The notes: generated by a model not told the origin, from the letters alone. DNA of 64,000 nt from JACKFB01 sp041389525 (GCA_041389525.1 JAWKRR010000014.1:1-64000); one strand, 5' to 3'. Shown: positions 42,334-57,363, counted from the stretch's first letter. Program-made: numbers and translations.

Positions 42334-45300
42334 ATGCCCGACTCGCACTCACGCACGCCGGCCCGCGGCCTCGTCGCGCTGGCCGCCTTGCTGGCAGTCG
42401 CCGTCACGGTGCCAAGCCACGCGGCGCCGCTTCCCCCGCACGAGGGCGGATCCTGGGGCCCGGTGATCCCGTGGCCGCACGTCGCGGTCTCCATGGCGAA
42501 CCTCCCCGACGGCCGCATCCTGACCTGGGCCTCCAACGAGCGCGACCGCTTCCCCGCGGGCCCCGAGTTCACCTACGCCGCGACCTGGGACCCGACGACC
42601 GGCGTCTTCGTCGAGCTCCCCCACCCGTCCCACGACATGTTCTGCGCCTCCCTGGTCATGACCGAGGACGGCAAGGTCTTCATCACCGGCGGCCGCAACA
42701 TGTCGAAGAGCCCGTGGACCACGGTCTTCGACTTCCGCGACAACACCTGGACCCACCTCGAGAACATGAACCGCGGGCGCTGGTACCCGACCAGCGTGGC
42801 GCTGCCGACCGGCGGCGTCTTCATCGCGGTGGGCGACGGCGGCGGCCAGTACCCCGAGCTCTACACCCCAGGCAGCGGCTGGGAGCTGCTGACGGGCATC
42901 GACTTCAGCTCGACCCTGCTCGCCCTGGGTCTGCGCGACGGCAGCGGGCTGTGGCCGCTCTTGCAGCTGGACCCGCGCGGCGACGTCTTCGTCCACGGCG
43001 CCATCCCGGGCATGTACCGCGTCGAGATGGCGGGCCTCGGTCAGATCACCTCGCTCGGAAACCACGGCGCGAGCTGGTTCCCCGACGAGGGCGTCTCGAT
43101 CATGTACCGCGAGGGCAAGATCCTCGTGGCCGGCGGCTCCATCGCCAGCAACAACAACGCGTCGAGCCCCAAGGCCATGGTCATCGACGTCAACGGCCCC
43201 GCCCCGGTCGTCACGCCCGCCGCGTCCATGAACTCGGCGCGGCAGTTCCTCAACGAGGTGATGCTCCCCACCGGCGAGGTCCTGGTCGTCGGCGGCAACA
43301 CCAACGGCGTGAAGTTCAACGACGCCGCCCCGGTCTTTCAGGCCGAGATGTGGGACCCCGACGCGGACGCCTGGACCCTGCTCAACGCCCAGCAGATCCC
43401 GCGCACCTATCACTCCACGGCCGTGCTGCTGCCCGACGGCCGCGTCATCTCGGCCGGCGGTGGCCTCGACGGCGGCAACCCGCCGGTCAACCACTGGGAC
43501 GGCGAGGTCTTCTCGCCGCCCTACCTGTTCTTGCCTGATGGATCCTTGGCACCACGGCCCGAGATCACCGCCGGGCCCGACCTGATGCGCACCGGAGGCT
43601 CGTACACCTTCGACGTCAGCGGCGACATCGCCAGCTTCAGCCTCGTGAAGCTCTCGGCGACCACCCACACCATGAACACGGACTCGCGCTTCCTCCCGGT
43701 GCCCTTCTCGCAGCCAGAGCCCGGCCGCTTCGCCCTGACCCTGCACACCAACCCCAACGTGCTCACGCCGGGCTACTGGATGCTCTTCGCGGTGGACACG
43801 GCGGGCGTGCCCTCGGTCAGCAAGATCGTCCAGGTGGTCAGCACCGGGATGCCGCGCGTGGTGGCGCCGAAGGACCAGTACGGGCGCCTCAACGACTTCG
43901 TGTCGCTGGTGGTCGCGGCCAGAGATCCCGACGGTGACACCATGGGCTTCGCGGCGACCGGCCTGCCGCCAGCGCTCAGCATCGATCAGGCGACGGGCGA
44001 GATCTCGGGCGTGCTTACCGAGGCCGGCATCTACAACGTGACCGTGCTGGTCGATGACGGTGTGGACATCGCGCTGACGACCTTCCGCTGGTTCGTCACC
44101 AGCCGGTCCAGCCACAGCGAGGTGGGGCGCGAGCTGGTCTCGCAGGGCCACAAGGACGTGTGGCACTCGGTCGATCTCCAGCACCTGTACTTCGACCCGG
44201 TGGTCGTGATGGGGCCGCCGACGATGGTGGGCGGCGACCCGTCCAACATGCGGGTCCGCGCGGTGGGGCCGACGGGCTTTGAGTTTCAGCTCGACGAGTG
44301 GGACTACCGCGACGGCGCGCACGGGGCCGAGACCATCTCGTGGATGGCGGTCGAGGCCGGGGCGTACACGCTGCCGGGCGGGCGCGGGCTGCTGGCGGCG
44401 CACACCGACGAGGTAGGCGGCGGCTGGGTCAGCGAGAGCTTCCCCGAGGGCCTCTTCGCGACGGCGCCCATCGTGCTGGCGCAGGTGGCGACGGCGGAGG
44501 GCGGCGAGTCGGTGGTGGTGCGGCTGGACGCGGTCACGACGACCGGCTTCTCCCTGCGGCTGCAGGAGCAGGAGAGCGGCGACGGCGTGGTGGTGCCCGA
44601 GCGGGTGCACTGGGTGGCGCTGGAGCTTGGCGCGTCGACCGTGGCCGGCGCCGAGATGGAGGCGGGCCGCGCGCCGGCCGTCGACGAGAAGGACCTGGTC
44701 CTGAACTACGCGACGCCCTTCGCGGCGCAGCCCGACGTGTTCGCGTCGGTGCAGACCTTCGTGGACGCCGAGCCGGTGGCCATCCGGGTGCGGACCAGCG
44801 CGGCGACGAACGTGAAGCTGTTCTTACAAGAGGAGATATCGCTCGACGCCGAGGTGGACCACGGGTTCGAGGCCGTCGGCTATCTGGCCATCGGCGTCGA
44901 CGTGGAGGCGCTGCCGCTCATCCGCGTGGACAACGAGGCGCCCACGGTCAGCGACCCCGGCGACCTCATCGGGGTGGAGGGCGATCTGGTCAACCGCTTC
45001 ATCGACGCCCGCGACCCCGACGGGGACCCGGTGAGCTTCGCGGCGGCGGGGCTGCCGACGGGGCTGAGCGTCGACGAGGCCAGCGGTGCCATCTCGGGGA
45101 TCCTGATGGCGCCTGGGGTTTTCGAGGTCACCATCACCGTGACCGACGCCCTGGGAGCCGCGGGGACGGCCGAGTTCACCTGGCTGGTCAGCGAGCGGCT
45201 GGCGCTGGTGCCCATGGCCACACCGCCCGTGCTGGTGGGCGCGACCGTCGACTACACGGCGCAGACCAACTTCGAGGGCAGCTTCGTCTTCGTCTGGGAT

Positions 45301-48300
45301 TTCAGCGACGGCCAAGGCAGCACCGAGCCCAGCGGCAGCCCCGAGCGGTCGATGGTCTACCCGGCGCCCGGCCGCTACGTCGTGACCATCGACGTGCTGG
45401 ACCCGCTGACGGGCGTGACCGACCGGACCCAGCTCGTGCAGATGGTGGTGCCGGCCGCGGTGGGCGAGGGCGCGCGGGCGTCCAGCGGCGTGGCGCGGCA
45501 CGAGGCCACCCAGCGCCTCTTCGTGGTCAACCCGGACAACGACAGCCTGGGCGTGGTCGACGCGGTCGGGCTGACGCTCGAGGCGGAGATCCCGGTCGGC
45601 GCTGGTCCGCGCGGCGTGGCGGCGTCCGCGTCGGAGCTGTGGGTCGCCGGCGGCCGCGCTGACGCGATCTCCGTGGTGGATCCTGTGCTCTTGGAGGTAG
45701 CGCGCACCGTCGAGCTGCCCCGCGGCTCGCGCCCGAAGGCCGTCGTCTTCGAGCTGGGCGAGGCCTTCGCGTGGGTCAGCCTCGAGGGTGTGGGCGCGGT
45801 CGCGCGGGTCGAGGTCGCGACCGGCGCGGTGGTGGCCCAGATCGACGTGGGGCCGGCGCCGCGGGGGCTGGCACTCTCGCCCGACGGCGCGACCCTCTAC
45901 GTCTCACGCTTCGTGACGCGGCCCCTGCCCGGCGAGGCGACCACGGCCCCGCAGACCACGTCCGGCGGCGAGCCCGTCGGCGGCGAGGTGGTCCCCGTGG
46001 ACGTCGCGACGCTGAGCGCTGGGCCGGCCATCGTGCTGGCCCACGGCGAGGCTGAGACGACCGAGCACTCGGGGCCGGGCGTGCCGAACTACCTGGGCGC
46101 CGTCGCCATCTCGCCGGACGGCCGCACGGGGTGGGTCCCGTCGAAGCAGGACAACATCCTGGCGGGCGCGGCGCGCAACGGGCAGCTCTTGGACTTCGAC
46201 TCGAGCGTGCGCGCCATCGGCTCGCGCATCGACCTGACGACCCGCACCGAGCAGCTCGCGGCGCGGCTGGACTTCGACGACGCCAGCATCGCCAGCGCGG
46301 CGGTCTACGGGCCCGAGGGCGCCTACCTCTACGTGGCGCTCGAGGGCAACCGCGAGGTCGCGGTGGTCGACGTGCTCAGCGGCGCCGAGCTCGGCCGCTT
46401 CGACTGCGGGCGGGCGCCGCAATCACTCGGCATCTCGCCCGACGGCCGCACCTTGTACGTCCACGGCTTCATGGACCGGGCGCTGACCGTCCACGACCTG
46501 TCGGAGCTGCTGGACTTCGGCCGCGTCACGGTCCCGCGGGTCGCCACCATCGGCCTCGTCGGCGCTGAGAAGCTGTCCAGCGCGGTCCTCCGGGGCAAGC
46601 AGCTCTTCTACGACGCGCTGGACCCGCGGCTGTCCCTGGACAGCTACATGGCCTGCGCGGCGTGCCACAACGAGGGCGGCGAGGACGGGCGAGTGTGGGA
46701 TTTCACACAGTTCGGCGAGGGGCTGCGCAACACCATCGGGCTGCGCGGACGGGGCCAGGGACACGGCCCGCTGCACTGGACGGCCAACTTCGACGAGGTG
46801 CAGGACTTCGAGGGGCAGATCCGCAATTTCGCCAGCGGCAGCGGGCTGATGGCGAACGCGGACTTCTACGTCGGCACGCGGCCTGAGGCGCTTGGCGACG
46901 CCAAGGCCGGCCTGAGCGAGGATCTGGACGCGCTGGCGGCCTACGTCGGCTCGCTGACCGAGGCGGGAGCGAGCCCCGCGCGCGGCGAGAGCGGCGAGCT
47001 CACGGCGCAGGGCGCCCTGGGTCGGGCGGTCTTCGCCACGGCCGGCTGCGGCTCGTGCCACAGCGGGATCGCCTTCACCGACAGCGAGAGCCTGGCGAAA
47101 CACGACGTCGGGACCCTCACGCCGGCGAGCGGCCTCGGCGCCGCGCTCGGCCTGGACGTCCCGACCCTGCGCGGTCTGTGGGACACGGCGCCCTACCTGC
47201 ACGACGGCTCGGCGGCGACGGTGCGCGAGGCCGTCACGGCCCACGCGATGACCAACCTGAGCGGCGCCGCCCTGGACGCCCTGGTCGCCTACCTGCTCCA
47301 GATCGACGACGCCGAAGACGGCGCGAACCTGGACTGCATCTTGGGCCAATGCGTCTGCGACCCAGGATTTTACGGCGAGATCTCGGCGTGTACCCCCTGC
47401 GCGCCCGTCCCGCTCTGCGTGGGCCAGGTGACGTGCACCACCGCCGCCGACTCGGCCTGCGACGCCTGCGAGGCCGGCTACGCCTCGCCGCTCTGCGCCG
47501 ATATCGACGAGTGCAGCGACGGCACCGCCCCCTGCGCCGTGACGGCCGAGTGCACGAACACCGTCGGCGGCTTCACCTGCGCCTGCCTCCCCGGCCACTT
47601 CGGCGACGGCTTCGTCTGCCCGGCCTGCACCCCCGTGCCCCACTGCGCCGGGCAGCTCGAGTGCACCACGCCCCAGGACTCCACGTGCGGCGTCTGCGAG
47701 GGCGGCTTCGCGCTGACCGACGGGCAATGCGTCGACATCGACGAGTGCCAGGACGGCTCGCACACCTGCGCGCCGGACGCCACCTGCGAGAACACCGTCG
47801 GCGGCTTCGAGTGCACCTGCGAAGCCGGCTTCTACGGCGACGGCGAAACCTGCACCCCGTGCGCCGCGGTCGCGCACTGCGTCGGCGCCGTCGTCTGCAC
47901 GGGCGCCGACGACGCCAACTGCGACGCCTGCGAGGCCGGATACGCCGTGCCCGCCTGCGCCGACGTCGACGAGTGCGCCTCGGGCGAGCACACCTGCGAC
48001 GCCAACGCGGCCTGCGCCAACACCGACGGAGGCTACGACTGCGCCTGCCAGCCCGGCTTCTTCGGCGACGGCGCCACCTGCACCGCCTGCGCCCCCGTGG
48101 CCCACTGCGCGAGCGGGCTTACCTGCACCGACGGGGCCGACTCCGCCTGCCTCGAGTGCGCCCCCGGCTACGGCGGGCCGGGCTGCGACGACATCGACGA
48201 GTGCGCGCTGGCCAGCCCCCCCTGCGACCCCCTGGCGACCTGCACCAACAGCGACGGCGGCTTCGACTGCGCCTGCATGGCCGGCTCCTACGGCGACGGG

Positions 48301-49980
48301 CTGGCCTGCCAGATCTGCACCCCGGTCAACCACTGCGACGGCGCCGTGGTCTGCAGCACCGCCGACGACTCGAGCTGCGACTCCTGCGAGCCGGGCTACG
48401 CCGCGCCAACCTGCGCCGACATCGACGAGTGCGCCTCGGGCGCCCACACCTGCGACGCGAACGCGGCCTGCGCCAACACCGCGGGCGGCTTCGACTGCAC
48501 CTGCCTGCCCGGCTTCTTCGGCGACGGCGCCGCCTGCACCGCCTGCGCGCCCGTCCCGCACTGCGCTGGGGCCGTCGCCTGCGCTGGCCCGGCCGACTCG
48601 GTCTGCCCCGCGTGCGAGCCGGGCTTTGACGGCCCGGGCTGTGACGACGTCGACGAGTGCGCGCTGGCGACCCCGCCCTGCGACGCCATCGCCACCTGCA
48701 CCAACACCGTCGGCGGCTTCGACTGCGCCTGCCAGGCCGGCTCCTTCGGCGACGGCCTGAGCTGCCAGCTCTGCACAGTCATCGCCGAGTGCGCGGGGCA
48801 GCTCCACTGCAGCGCGGCTGACGACTCCACCTGCGACGAGTGCAACCCCGGCTACGCGCCGCCGCTCTGCGCCGATATCGACGAGTGCGCCGCCGAGCCG
48901 GGCCCCTGCGACCCAGCCGCCGTCTGCGCGAACACGCCCGGCGCCTTCGGCTGCGCTTGCGCTGCGGGCTTCTACGGCGACGGCTTCACCTGCCAGGCCT
49001 GCGCCCCCGTCGCCGACTGCGCCGGCGCCGTCACCTGCACCGGCCCCGACGACGCGGCCTGCACCGCCTGCGAGCCCGGCTACGCGGGCCCGGCCTGCGC
49101 CGACGTCGACGAGTGCGACGACGGCTCGCACACCTGCGCCGCCGACGCCGCCTGCACCAACAGCCCCGGCGCCTTCGACTGCGCCTGCCTCCCGGGCTTC
49201 TTCGGCGACGGCCACACCTGCGAACCCTGCGCCGCCATCGCCCACTGCACCGGCCAGATCACGTGCACGGACGCCACCGACGCCGCCTGCTCAAGCTGCC
49301 AGGAGGGTTACGCCGCCCCCGACTGCGCCGACATCGACGAGTGCCAGGACGGTACCCACACCTGCGACCCAGGCGCGGACTGCGAAAACCGCGACCCGGG
49401 CTACGGCTGCGTCTGCCGCCCGGGCAGCTTCGGGGACGGCCAGACCTGCACCCCCTGCGCGCCCGTCGCCCACTGCGCGACGGCCCCGACCTGCGCCGAC
49501 ACGACCGTCTCGGTCTGCCCTGAGTGCGCGCCCGGCTACGGCCCGTCCGGCGGCGCCTGCGCCGACCTGGACGAGTGCCAGGACGGCACCCACACCTGCG
49601 GCGAGCACGCCATCTGCACAAACACCGACGGCGGCTACGAGTGCCCCTGCGCCCCCGGCTACGAGCTCGCCGACGGCGCCTGCGTCGAGCCCGACCCCTG
49701 CGCGGCCGCCGGCCTGACCTGCCAAGCCAACGCGACCTGCAGCGGCGGGGCCTCCGGCGCTGAGTGCGTCTGCGACCCAGGATTTTACGAGGAAAACGGC
49801 GCCTGCCTCACCTGCACCCAGGTCGCCTTCTGCGCCGGCCAGGTCACCTGCCAGGACGCGCAGACCTCGTCCTGCGGCTGCTCGGGTGCGGAGAGCGCGT
49901 CCAGCCTGCCCCTGCTCGTGCTGGCCTGCCTCGTGCTGCTGCTCACCCGCCGCCGCCGCCGCGCGCTGACCCGGGCGTGA
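42334..49980 (+). CDS. Giant surface protein: copper-radical oxidase, lectin/Ig-like domains, beta-propeller, di-haem peroxidase, EGF repeats, MYXO-CTERM-like tail
   Basis: A 2548-residue exported protein (signal peptide cut near Ser-His-Ala). Residues about 30-510 match galactose/glyoxal oxidase including the DUF1929-type C-terminal part; the copper-radical residues are present: His100-Asp-Met-Phe-Cys104, Tyr151, Tyr359-His360 and His445. Next come Ig-like (about 510-590), an H-type-lectin-like region (about 590-865), Ig-like (about 868-960), PKD-like (about 965-1045) and a YVTN-like propeller (about 1050-1410). A cytochrome c peroxidase region has two haem sites, Cys1441-Ala-Ala-Cys-His1445 and Cys1572-Gly-Ser-Cys-His1576. 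About ten calcium-type EGF units (about 1723-2450) lead to a tail with Cys, a hydrophobic helix and an Arg run. The oxidase would make peroxide that the peroxidase could use; this coupling is inference. The next gene overlaps by GTGA. Confidence 0.9.
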   Translation: MPDSHSRTPARGLVALAALLAVAVTVPSHAAPLPPHEGGSWGPVIPWPHVAVSMANLPDGRILTWASNERDRFPAGPEFTYAATWDPTTGVFVELPHPSHDMFCASLVMTEDGKVFITGGRNMSKSPWTTVFDFRDNTWTHLENMNRGRWYPTSVALPTGGVFIAVGDGGGQYPELYTPGSGWELLTGIDFSSTLLALGLRDGSGLWPLLQLDPRGDVFVHGAIPGMYRVEMAGLGQITSLGNHGASWFPDEGVSIMYREGKILVAGGSIASNNNASSPKAMVIDVNGPAPVVTPAASMNSARQFLNEVMLPTGEVLVVGGNTNGVKFNDAAPVFQAEMWDPDADAWTLLNAQQIPRTYHSTAVLLPDGRVISAGGGLDGGNPPVNHWDGEVFSPPYLFLPDGSLAPRPEITAGPDLMRTGGSYTFDVSGDIASFSLVKLSATTHTMNTDSRFLPVPFSQPEPGRFALTLHTNPNVLTPGYWMLFAVDTAGVPSVSKIVQVVSTGMPRVVAPKDQYGRLNDFVSLVVAARDPDGDTMGFAATGLPPALSIDQATGEISGVLTEAGIYNVTVLVDDGVDIALTTFRWFVTSRSSHSEVGRELVSQGHKDVWHSVDLQHLYFDPVVVMGPPTMVGGDPSNMRVRAVGPTGFEFQLDEWDYRDGAHGAETISWMAVEAGAYTLPGGRGLLAAHTDEVGGGWVSESFPEGLFATAPIVLAQVATAEGGESVVVRLDAVTTTGFSLRLQEQESGDGVVVPERVHWVALELGASTVAGAEMEAGRAPAVDEKDLVLNYATPFAAQPDVFASVQTFVDAEPVAIRVRTSAATNVKLFLQEEISLDAEVDHGFEAVGYLAIGVDVEALPLIRVDNEAPTVSDPGDLIGVEGDLVNRFIDARDPDGDPVSFAAAGLPTGLSVDEASGAISGILMAPGVFEVTITVTDALGAAGTAEFTWLVSERLALVPMATPPVLVGATVDYTAQTNFEGSFVFVWDFSDGQGSTEPSGSPERSMVYPAPGRYVVTIDVLDPLTGVTDRTQLVQMVVPAAVGEGARASSGVARHEATQRLFVVNPDNDSLGVVDAVGLTLEAEIPVGAGPRGVAASASELWVAGGRADAISVVDPVLLEVARTVELPRGSRPKAVVFELGEAFAWVSLEGVGAVARVEVATGAVVAQIDVGPAPRGLALSPDGATLYVSRFVTRPLPGEATTAPQTTSGGEPVGGEVVPVDVATLSAGPAIVLAHGEAETTEHSGPGVPNYLGAVAISPDGRTGWVPSKQDNILAGAARNGQLLDFDSSVRAIGSRIDLTTRTEQLAARLDFDDASIASAAVYGPEGAYLYVALEGNREVAVVDVLSGAELGRFDCGRAPQSLGISPDGRTLYVHGFMDRALTVHDLSELLDFGRVTVPRVATIGLVGAEKLSSAVLRGKQLFYDALDPRLSLDSYMACAACHNEGGEDGRVWDFTQFGEGLRNTIGLRGRGQGHGPLHWTANFDEVQDFEGQIRNFASGSGLMANADFYVGTRPEALGDAKAGLSEDLDALAAYVGSLTEAGASPARGESGELTAQGALGRAVFATAGCGSCHSGIAFTDSESLAKHDVGTLTPASGLGAALGLDVPTLRGLWDTAPYLHDGSAATVREAVTAHAMTNLSGAALDALVAYLLQIDDAEDGANLDCILGQCVCDPGFYGEISACTPCAPVPLCVGQVTCTTAADSACDACEAGYASPLCADIDECSDGTAPCAVTAECTNTVGGFTCACLPGHFGDGFVCPACTPVPHCAGQLECTTPQDSTCGVCEGGFALTDGQCVDIDECQDGSHTCAPDATCENTVGGFECTCEAGFYGDGETCTPCAAVAHCVGAVVCTGADDANCDACEAGYAVPACADVDECASGEHTCDANAACANTDGGYDCACQPGFFGDGATCTACAPVAHCASGLTCTDGADSACLECAPGYGGPGCDDIDECALASPPCDPLATCTNSDGGFDCACMAGSYGDGLACQICTPVNHCDGAVVCSTADDSSCDSCEPGYAAPTCADIDECASGAHTCDANAACANTAGGFDCTCLPGFFGDGAACTACAPVPHCAGAVACAGPADSVCPACEPGFDGPGCDDVDECALATPPCDAIATCTNTVGGFDCACQAGSFGDGLSCQLCTVIAECAGQLHCSAADDSTCDECNPGYAPPLCADIDECAAEPGPCDPAAVCANTPGAFGCACAAGFYGDGFTCQACAPVADCAGAVTCTGPDDAACTACEPGYAGPACADVDECDDGSHTCAADAACTNSPGAFDCACLPGFFGDGHTCEPCAAIAHCTGQITCTDATDAACSSCQEGYAAPDCADIDECQDGTHTCDPGADCENRDPGYGCVCRPGSFGDGQTCTPCAPVAHCATAPTCADTTVSVCPECAPGYGPSGGACADLDECQDGTHTCGEHAICTNTDGGYECPCAPGYELADGACVEPDPCAAAGLTCQANATCSGGASGAECVCDPGFYEENGACLTCTQVAFCAGQVTCQDAQTSSCGCSGAESASSLPLLVLACLVLLLTRRRRRALTRA
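47500..49700 (+). repeat. About ten tandem EGF-like units
   Basis: Asp-(Ile/Val/Leu)-Asp-Glu-Cys, the calcium-binding EGF start, recurs ten times at intervals of about 210-240 bp, each followed by Cys-x-Asn-(Thr/Ser)-x-Gly-(Gly/Ala)-(Phe/Tyr) and Gly-(Phe/Ser)-(Phe/Tyr)-Gly-Asp-Gly. Between them lies a second Cys-rich linker with Val-x-His-Cys and Cys-Glu-x-Gly-Tyr. The units are similar at the DNA level, especially around 47941-48070 and 48401-48540. Confidence 0.9.
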
Positions 49981-51695
49981 GGCGGCTCCGCGTCTCGGCG
50001 CGGCTCGGGTGCGTCGCGGCCCTGCTGCTCGCCAGCGGGCTGGCGGCCTGCTCGCGGCAGCCGGCGCCCGCGCCCGCCTCGCCCTCGGCGCCCCCGCCCG
50101 CGACCGTGGCGTCGCGGGCCGCCGCCGAAGCGCCCGCCCGAGATCTGCCGCGGCTCGAGACCGACAAACCCACCCGCGGCGGCCTCTACCGCGTGCAGAT
50201 CCACTCGCAGACCCTGCCGGTCCCGCTGCGGCGCCCCCACCGCTGGGTCGCGCGGATCACCACCGCCGACGGCCGCCCCGCGCTGGTCGATCAGATCGAG
50301 GTCGGCGGCGGCATGCCCGCACACGGCCACGGCTTCCCCGCCACCCCGCGGGTCGAAGACGGCGCCGGCCCCGGGCCCGGCGACCACGTCATCGCGGGCG
50401 TCGAGTTCAACATGGAGGGCCGCTGGGAGCTGAGCCTCGCCATCGCCGGCCCGGCCGGGCTGGATGAGGTCTCATTCACCCTGGACCTCCGCGACGCCGC
50501 CGGCGGCGAGCGGCCCGCGGGCGAGGCGGACCTGCAACTGCTTGCGTCCCTGGCGCTCACCGCCCTGCCGGCCGCCCCCGCCGACCCGACGAACCGCGTC
50601 GCCGACGACCCGCGCGCCGTGGCCTTGGGCGCCGCGCTCTTCGCCGACCCGGGCCTCAGCGGCGGCGCCGGCATCGCGTGCACCACCTGCCACCAGCCGG
50701 GTCGGCACCTCACCGACGGCATGGACCGCGCCCACGGCACGGGCGTCGCCGAGCGGAACACCCCGACTTTGCTAGGAGTCGGCCACGCCCGCTGGCTTAC
50801 CTGGGACGGCCGCCGCGACAGCCTGTGGGCGCAGGCGCTCGCCCCCCTCGAGAGCGCGGCCGAGATGGGCAGCACGCGCCTCGCCGCGGTGCGCTACGTG
50901 GTCGAGCACCCCGCCCACGGCCCGGCCTTCGCGGCCCTCTTCGGGGCGCCTGACCCAGCGCTCGCGGCCCCCGATTCGCCAGCGCGCGCCGGGCCCTTTG
51001 GCGACGCGGAGGCCCGCGCGGCGTGGGCCCGGCTGCCTCCCGCGACCCAGGCGGCGGTCGACGGGGCCTTCGCCTCCATCGGCAAGGTGCTGGCTGCCTT
51101 TCAGCGCACACTGCTCCCCGGGCCGGCCCGCTTCGACCGCTACGTCGCCGCGCGGCTGGCTGGGGACCCCGCGGCGGCCTCGGTCCTCAGCGACGACGAG
51201 CGCGCCGGCCTCGCCCTCTTCACCGACCCGGCCCGCACCCACTGCCTGCGCTGCCACAACGGCCCGCTCCTCAGCAACGGCGGCTTCCACAACGTGGGGA
51301 CGGGGAGTCTGGAGCCGCCGACCTATGATCTCGGGCGCTCCGTGGGCATCCAGGCCGTCCTGATCGACCCCTTCAACTGTGCGGGTCCGCACAGCGACGC
51401 GGGGGCCGGCGCGTGTCGCCACCTCGATCAGCTCGGCCCCGGCCACCACGCCGGAAGCCTGCGCGGGGCCTTCAAGGCGCCAACCCTGCGGAATGTCGCG
51501 GAGACGGGCCCCTATATGCACGATGGCCGATTTGCCAGCCTCGAGGCCGTCGTGGACCATTATCGCGAGCTGCCACCTGGACAATCGCAGCGTCACGAGC
51601 TGCCCGAGATGGCGCTCAGCGAACGAGAATCGGCGCAGCTCGTCGCCTTCCTAAAGACCCTGACGAGCGAGCCGCGCCCCTCCGCCAGCGATTAG
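49977..51695 (+). CDS. Di-haem cytochrome c peroxidase (MauG-like) lipoprotein
   Basis: A 572-residue protein; its GTG overlaps the stop of the giant oxidase gene (GTGA), so the two are translationally coupled. Signal sequence with lipobox Leu-Ala-Ala-Cys (Cys22). Residues about 60-165 form a beta-rich FixH/YtkA-like domain (Gly-Leu-Tyr-Arg-Val, Met-Pro-Ala-His-Gly-His-Gly, Phe-Asn-Met-Glu-Gly-Arg-Trp-Glu-Leu). The peroxidase part has haem sites Cys235-Thr-Thr-Cys-His239 and Cys423-Leu-Arg-Cys-His427, with Pro-Thr-Leu-Leu-Gly-Val, Trp-Asp-Gly-Arg and Pro-Thr-Leu-Arg-Asn-Val-Ala-Glu-Thr-Gly-Pro-Tyr-Met-His-Asp-Gly. This family reduces peroxide or oxidises a partner protein. The Met-x-x-His-x-His in the FixH-like part could bind copper. 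The gap 51696-51920 shows no gene. Confidence 0.9.
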   Translation: MRRLRVSARLGCVAALLLASGLAACSRQPAPAPASPSAPPPATVASRAAAEAPARDLPRLETDKPTRGGLYRVQIHSQTLPVPLRRPHRWVARITTADGRPALVDQIEVGGGMPAHGHGFPATPRVEDGAGPGPGDHVIAGVEFNMEGRWELSLAIAGPAGLDEVSFTLDLRDAAGGERPAGEADLQLLASLALTALPAAPADPTNRVADDPRAVALGAALFADPGLSGGAGIACTTCHQPGRHLTDGMDRAHGTGVAERNTPTLLGVGHARWLTWDGRRDSLWAQALAPLESAAEMGSTRLAAVRYVVEHPAHGPAFAALFGAPDPALAAPDSPARAGPFGDAEARAAWARLPPATQAAVDGAFASIGKVLAAFQRTLLPGPARFDRYVAARLAGDPAAASVLSDDERAGLALFTDPARTHCLRCHNGPLLSNGGFHNVGTGSLEPPTYDLGRSVGIQAVLIDPFNCAGPHSDAGAGACRHLDQLGPGHHAGSLRGAFKAPTLRNVAETGPYMHDGRFASLEAVVDHYRELPPGQSQRHELPEMALSERESAQLVAFLKTLTSEPRPSASD

Positions 51696-51920
51696 GGGAG
51701 CGCCAGCCCGAGATCGGCTGTGGTCAAGGATCTACGGGTTCTGGCGCCGCGCCGGGTATCAAGGCCCGGTCGCTTTTGGGTTATTATGGTTGCGCTCAAT
51801 TGGGGCTTCGGGCGACAAGGCGGGTGCTGCGGGTGCCACGCAAGCAACGAAGACACATCAGCCGCGGATAGCCACGCTCTCCAACGCCAGCACGCTGACC
51901 TCGCACCCCTGGGAACATCC

Positions 51921-57050
<5,130 letters not shown>

Positions 57051-57099
57051 CGACGCGCCGCCTCGGGGTCTCGGACCTCGGGGCGAGTCGGTGAACCTC

Positions 57100-57130
57100 C
57101 CGCGGGCCCCTGTAGCACAGGGGCCCGCGG
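57100..57130 (+). terminator. Strong hairpin after the MopE-like gene
   Basis: A perfect 14-bp GC-rich stem (57100-57113 with 57117-57130) around a 3-base loop, 49 bases after the stop at 57050, followed by CGTTTCTG. Confidence 0.8.
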
Positions 57131-57363
57131 CGTTTCTGGGGTCGTCGCGCGCGGCATTATTCGAGCGCCAGGAGCGCGCCATCCTCAGGATTTTGTTGGG
57201 CTTGATCGGCCTAACACTGTTCTTTTCCACAGATTTATGGTTCATGCGTGTCATCGACGGCACCAATAACGGTTCCGCCGTGGAATCGGACGCCTTTCGT
57301 CCGACCCCGGGGCGTGCAGCGCACGAGCGTTCGCAGCCCGTATCCTCAGAGTGAGATATAAAG
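57131..57363 (+). other. Leader region of the RRM gene
   Basis: Together with the terminator this fills the 313 bases between the MopE-like and RRM genes. It is less GC-rich than its surroundings, with several T-rich stretches (57190-57240), and probably holds the promoter and a long 5' leader. No -35/-10 pair is convincing. An 87-codon open frame across it starts with GTG inside the terminator hairpin and is not credible. Confidence 0.5.

Noticed and set aside
46423..49245. A 940-codon minus-strand open frame opposite the EGF array
   Set aside because: It is the Gly/Ala/Val-rich mirror of the EGF repeats with no domain signature.
57091..57354. An 87-codon open frame with a hydrophobic stretch before the RRM gene
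   Set aside because: It starts with GTG inside the terminator hairpin, has no ribosome site, and covers what looks like a promoter and leader.
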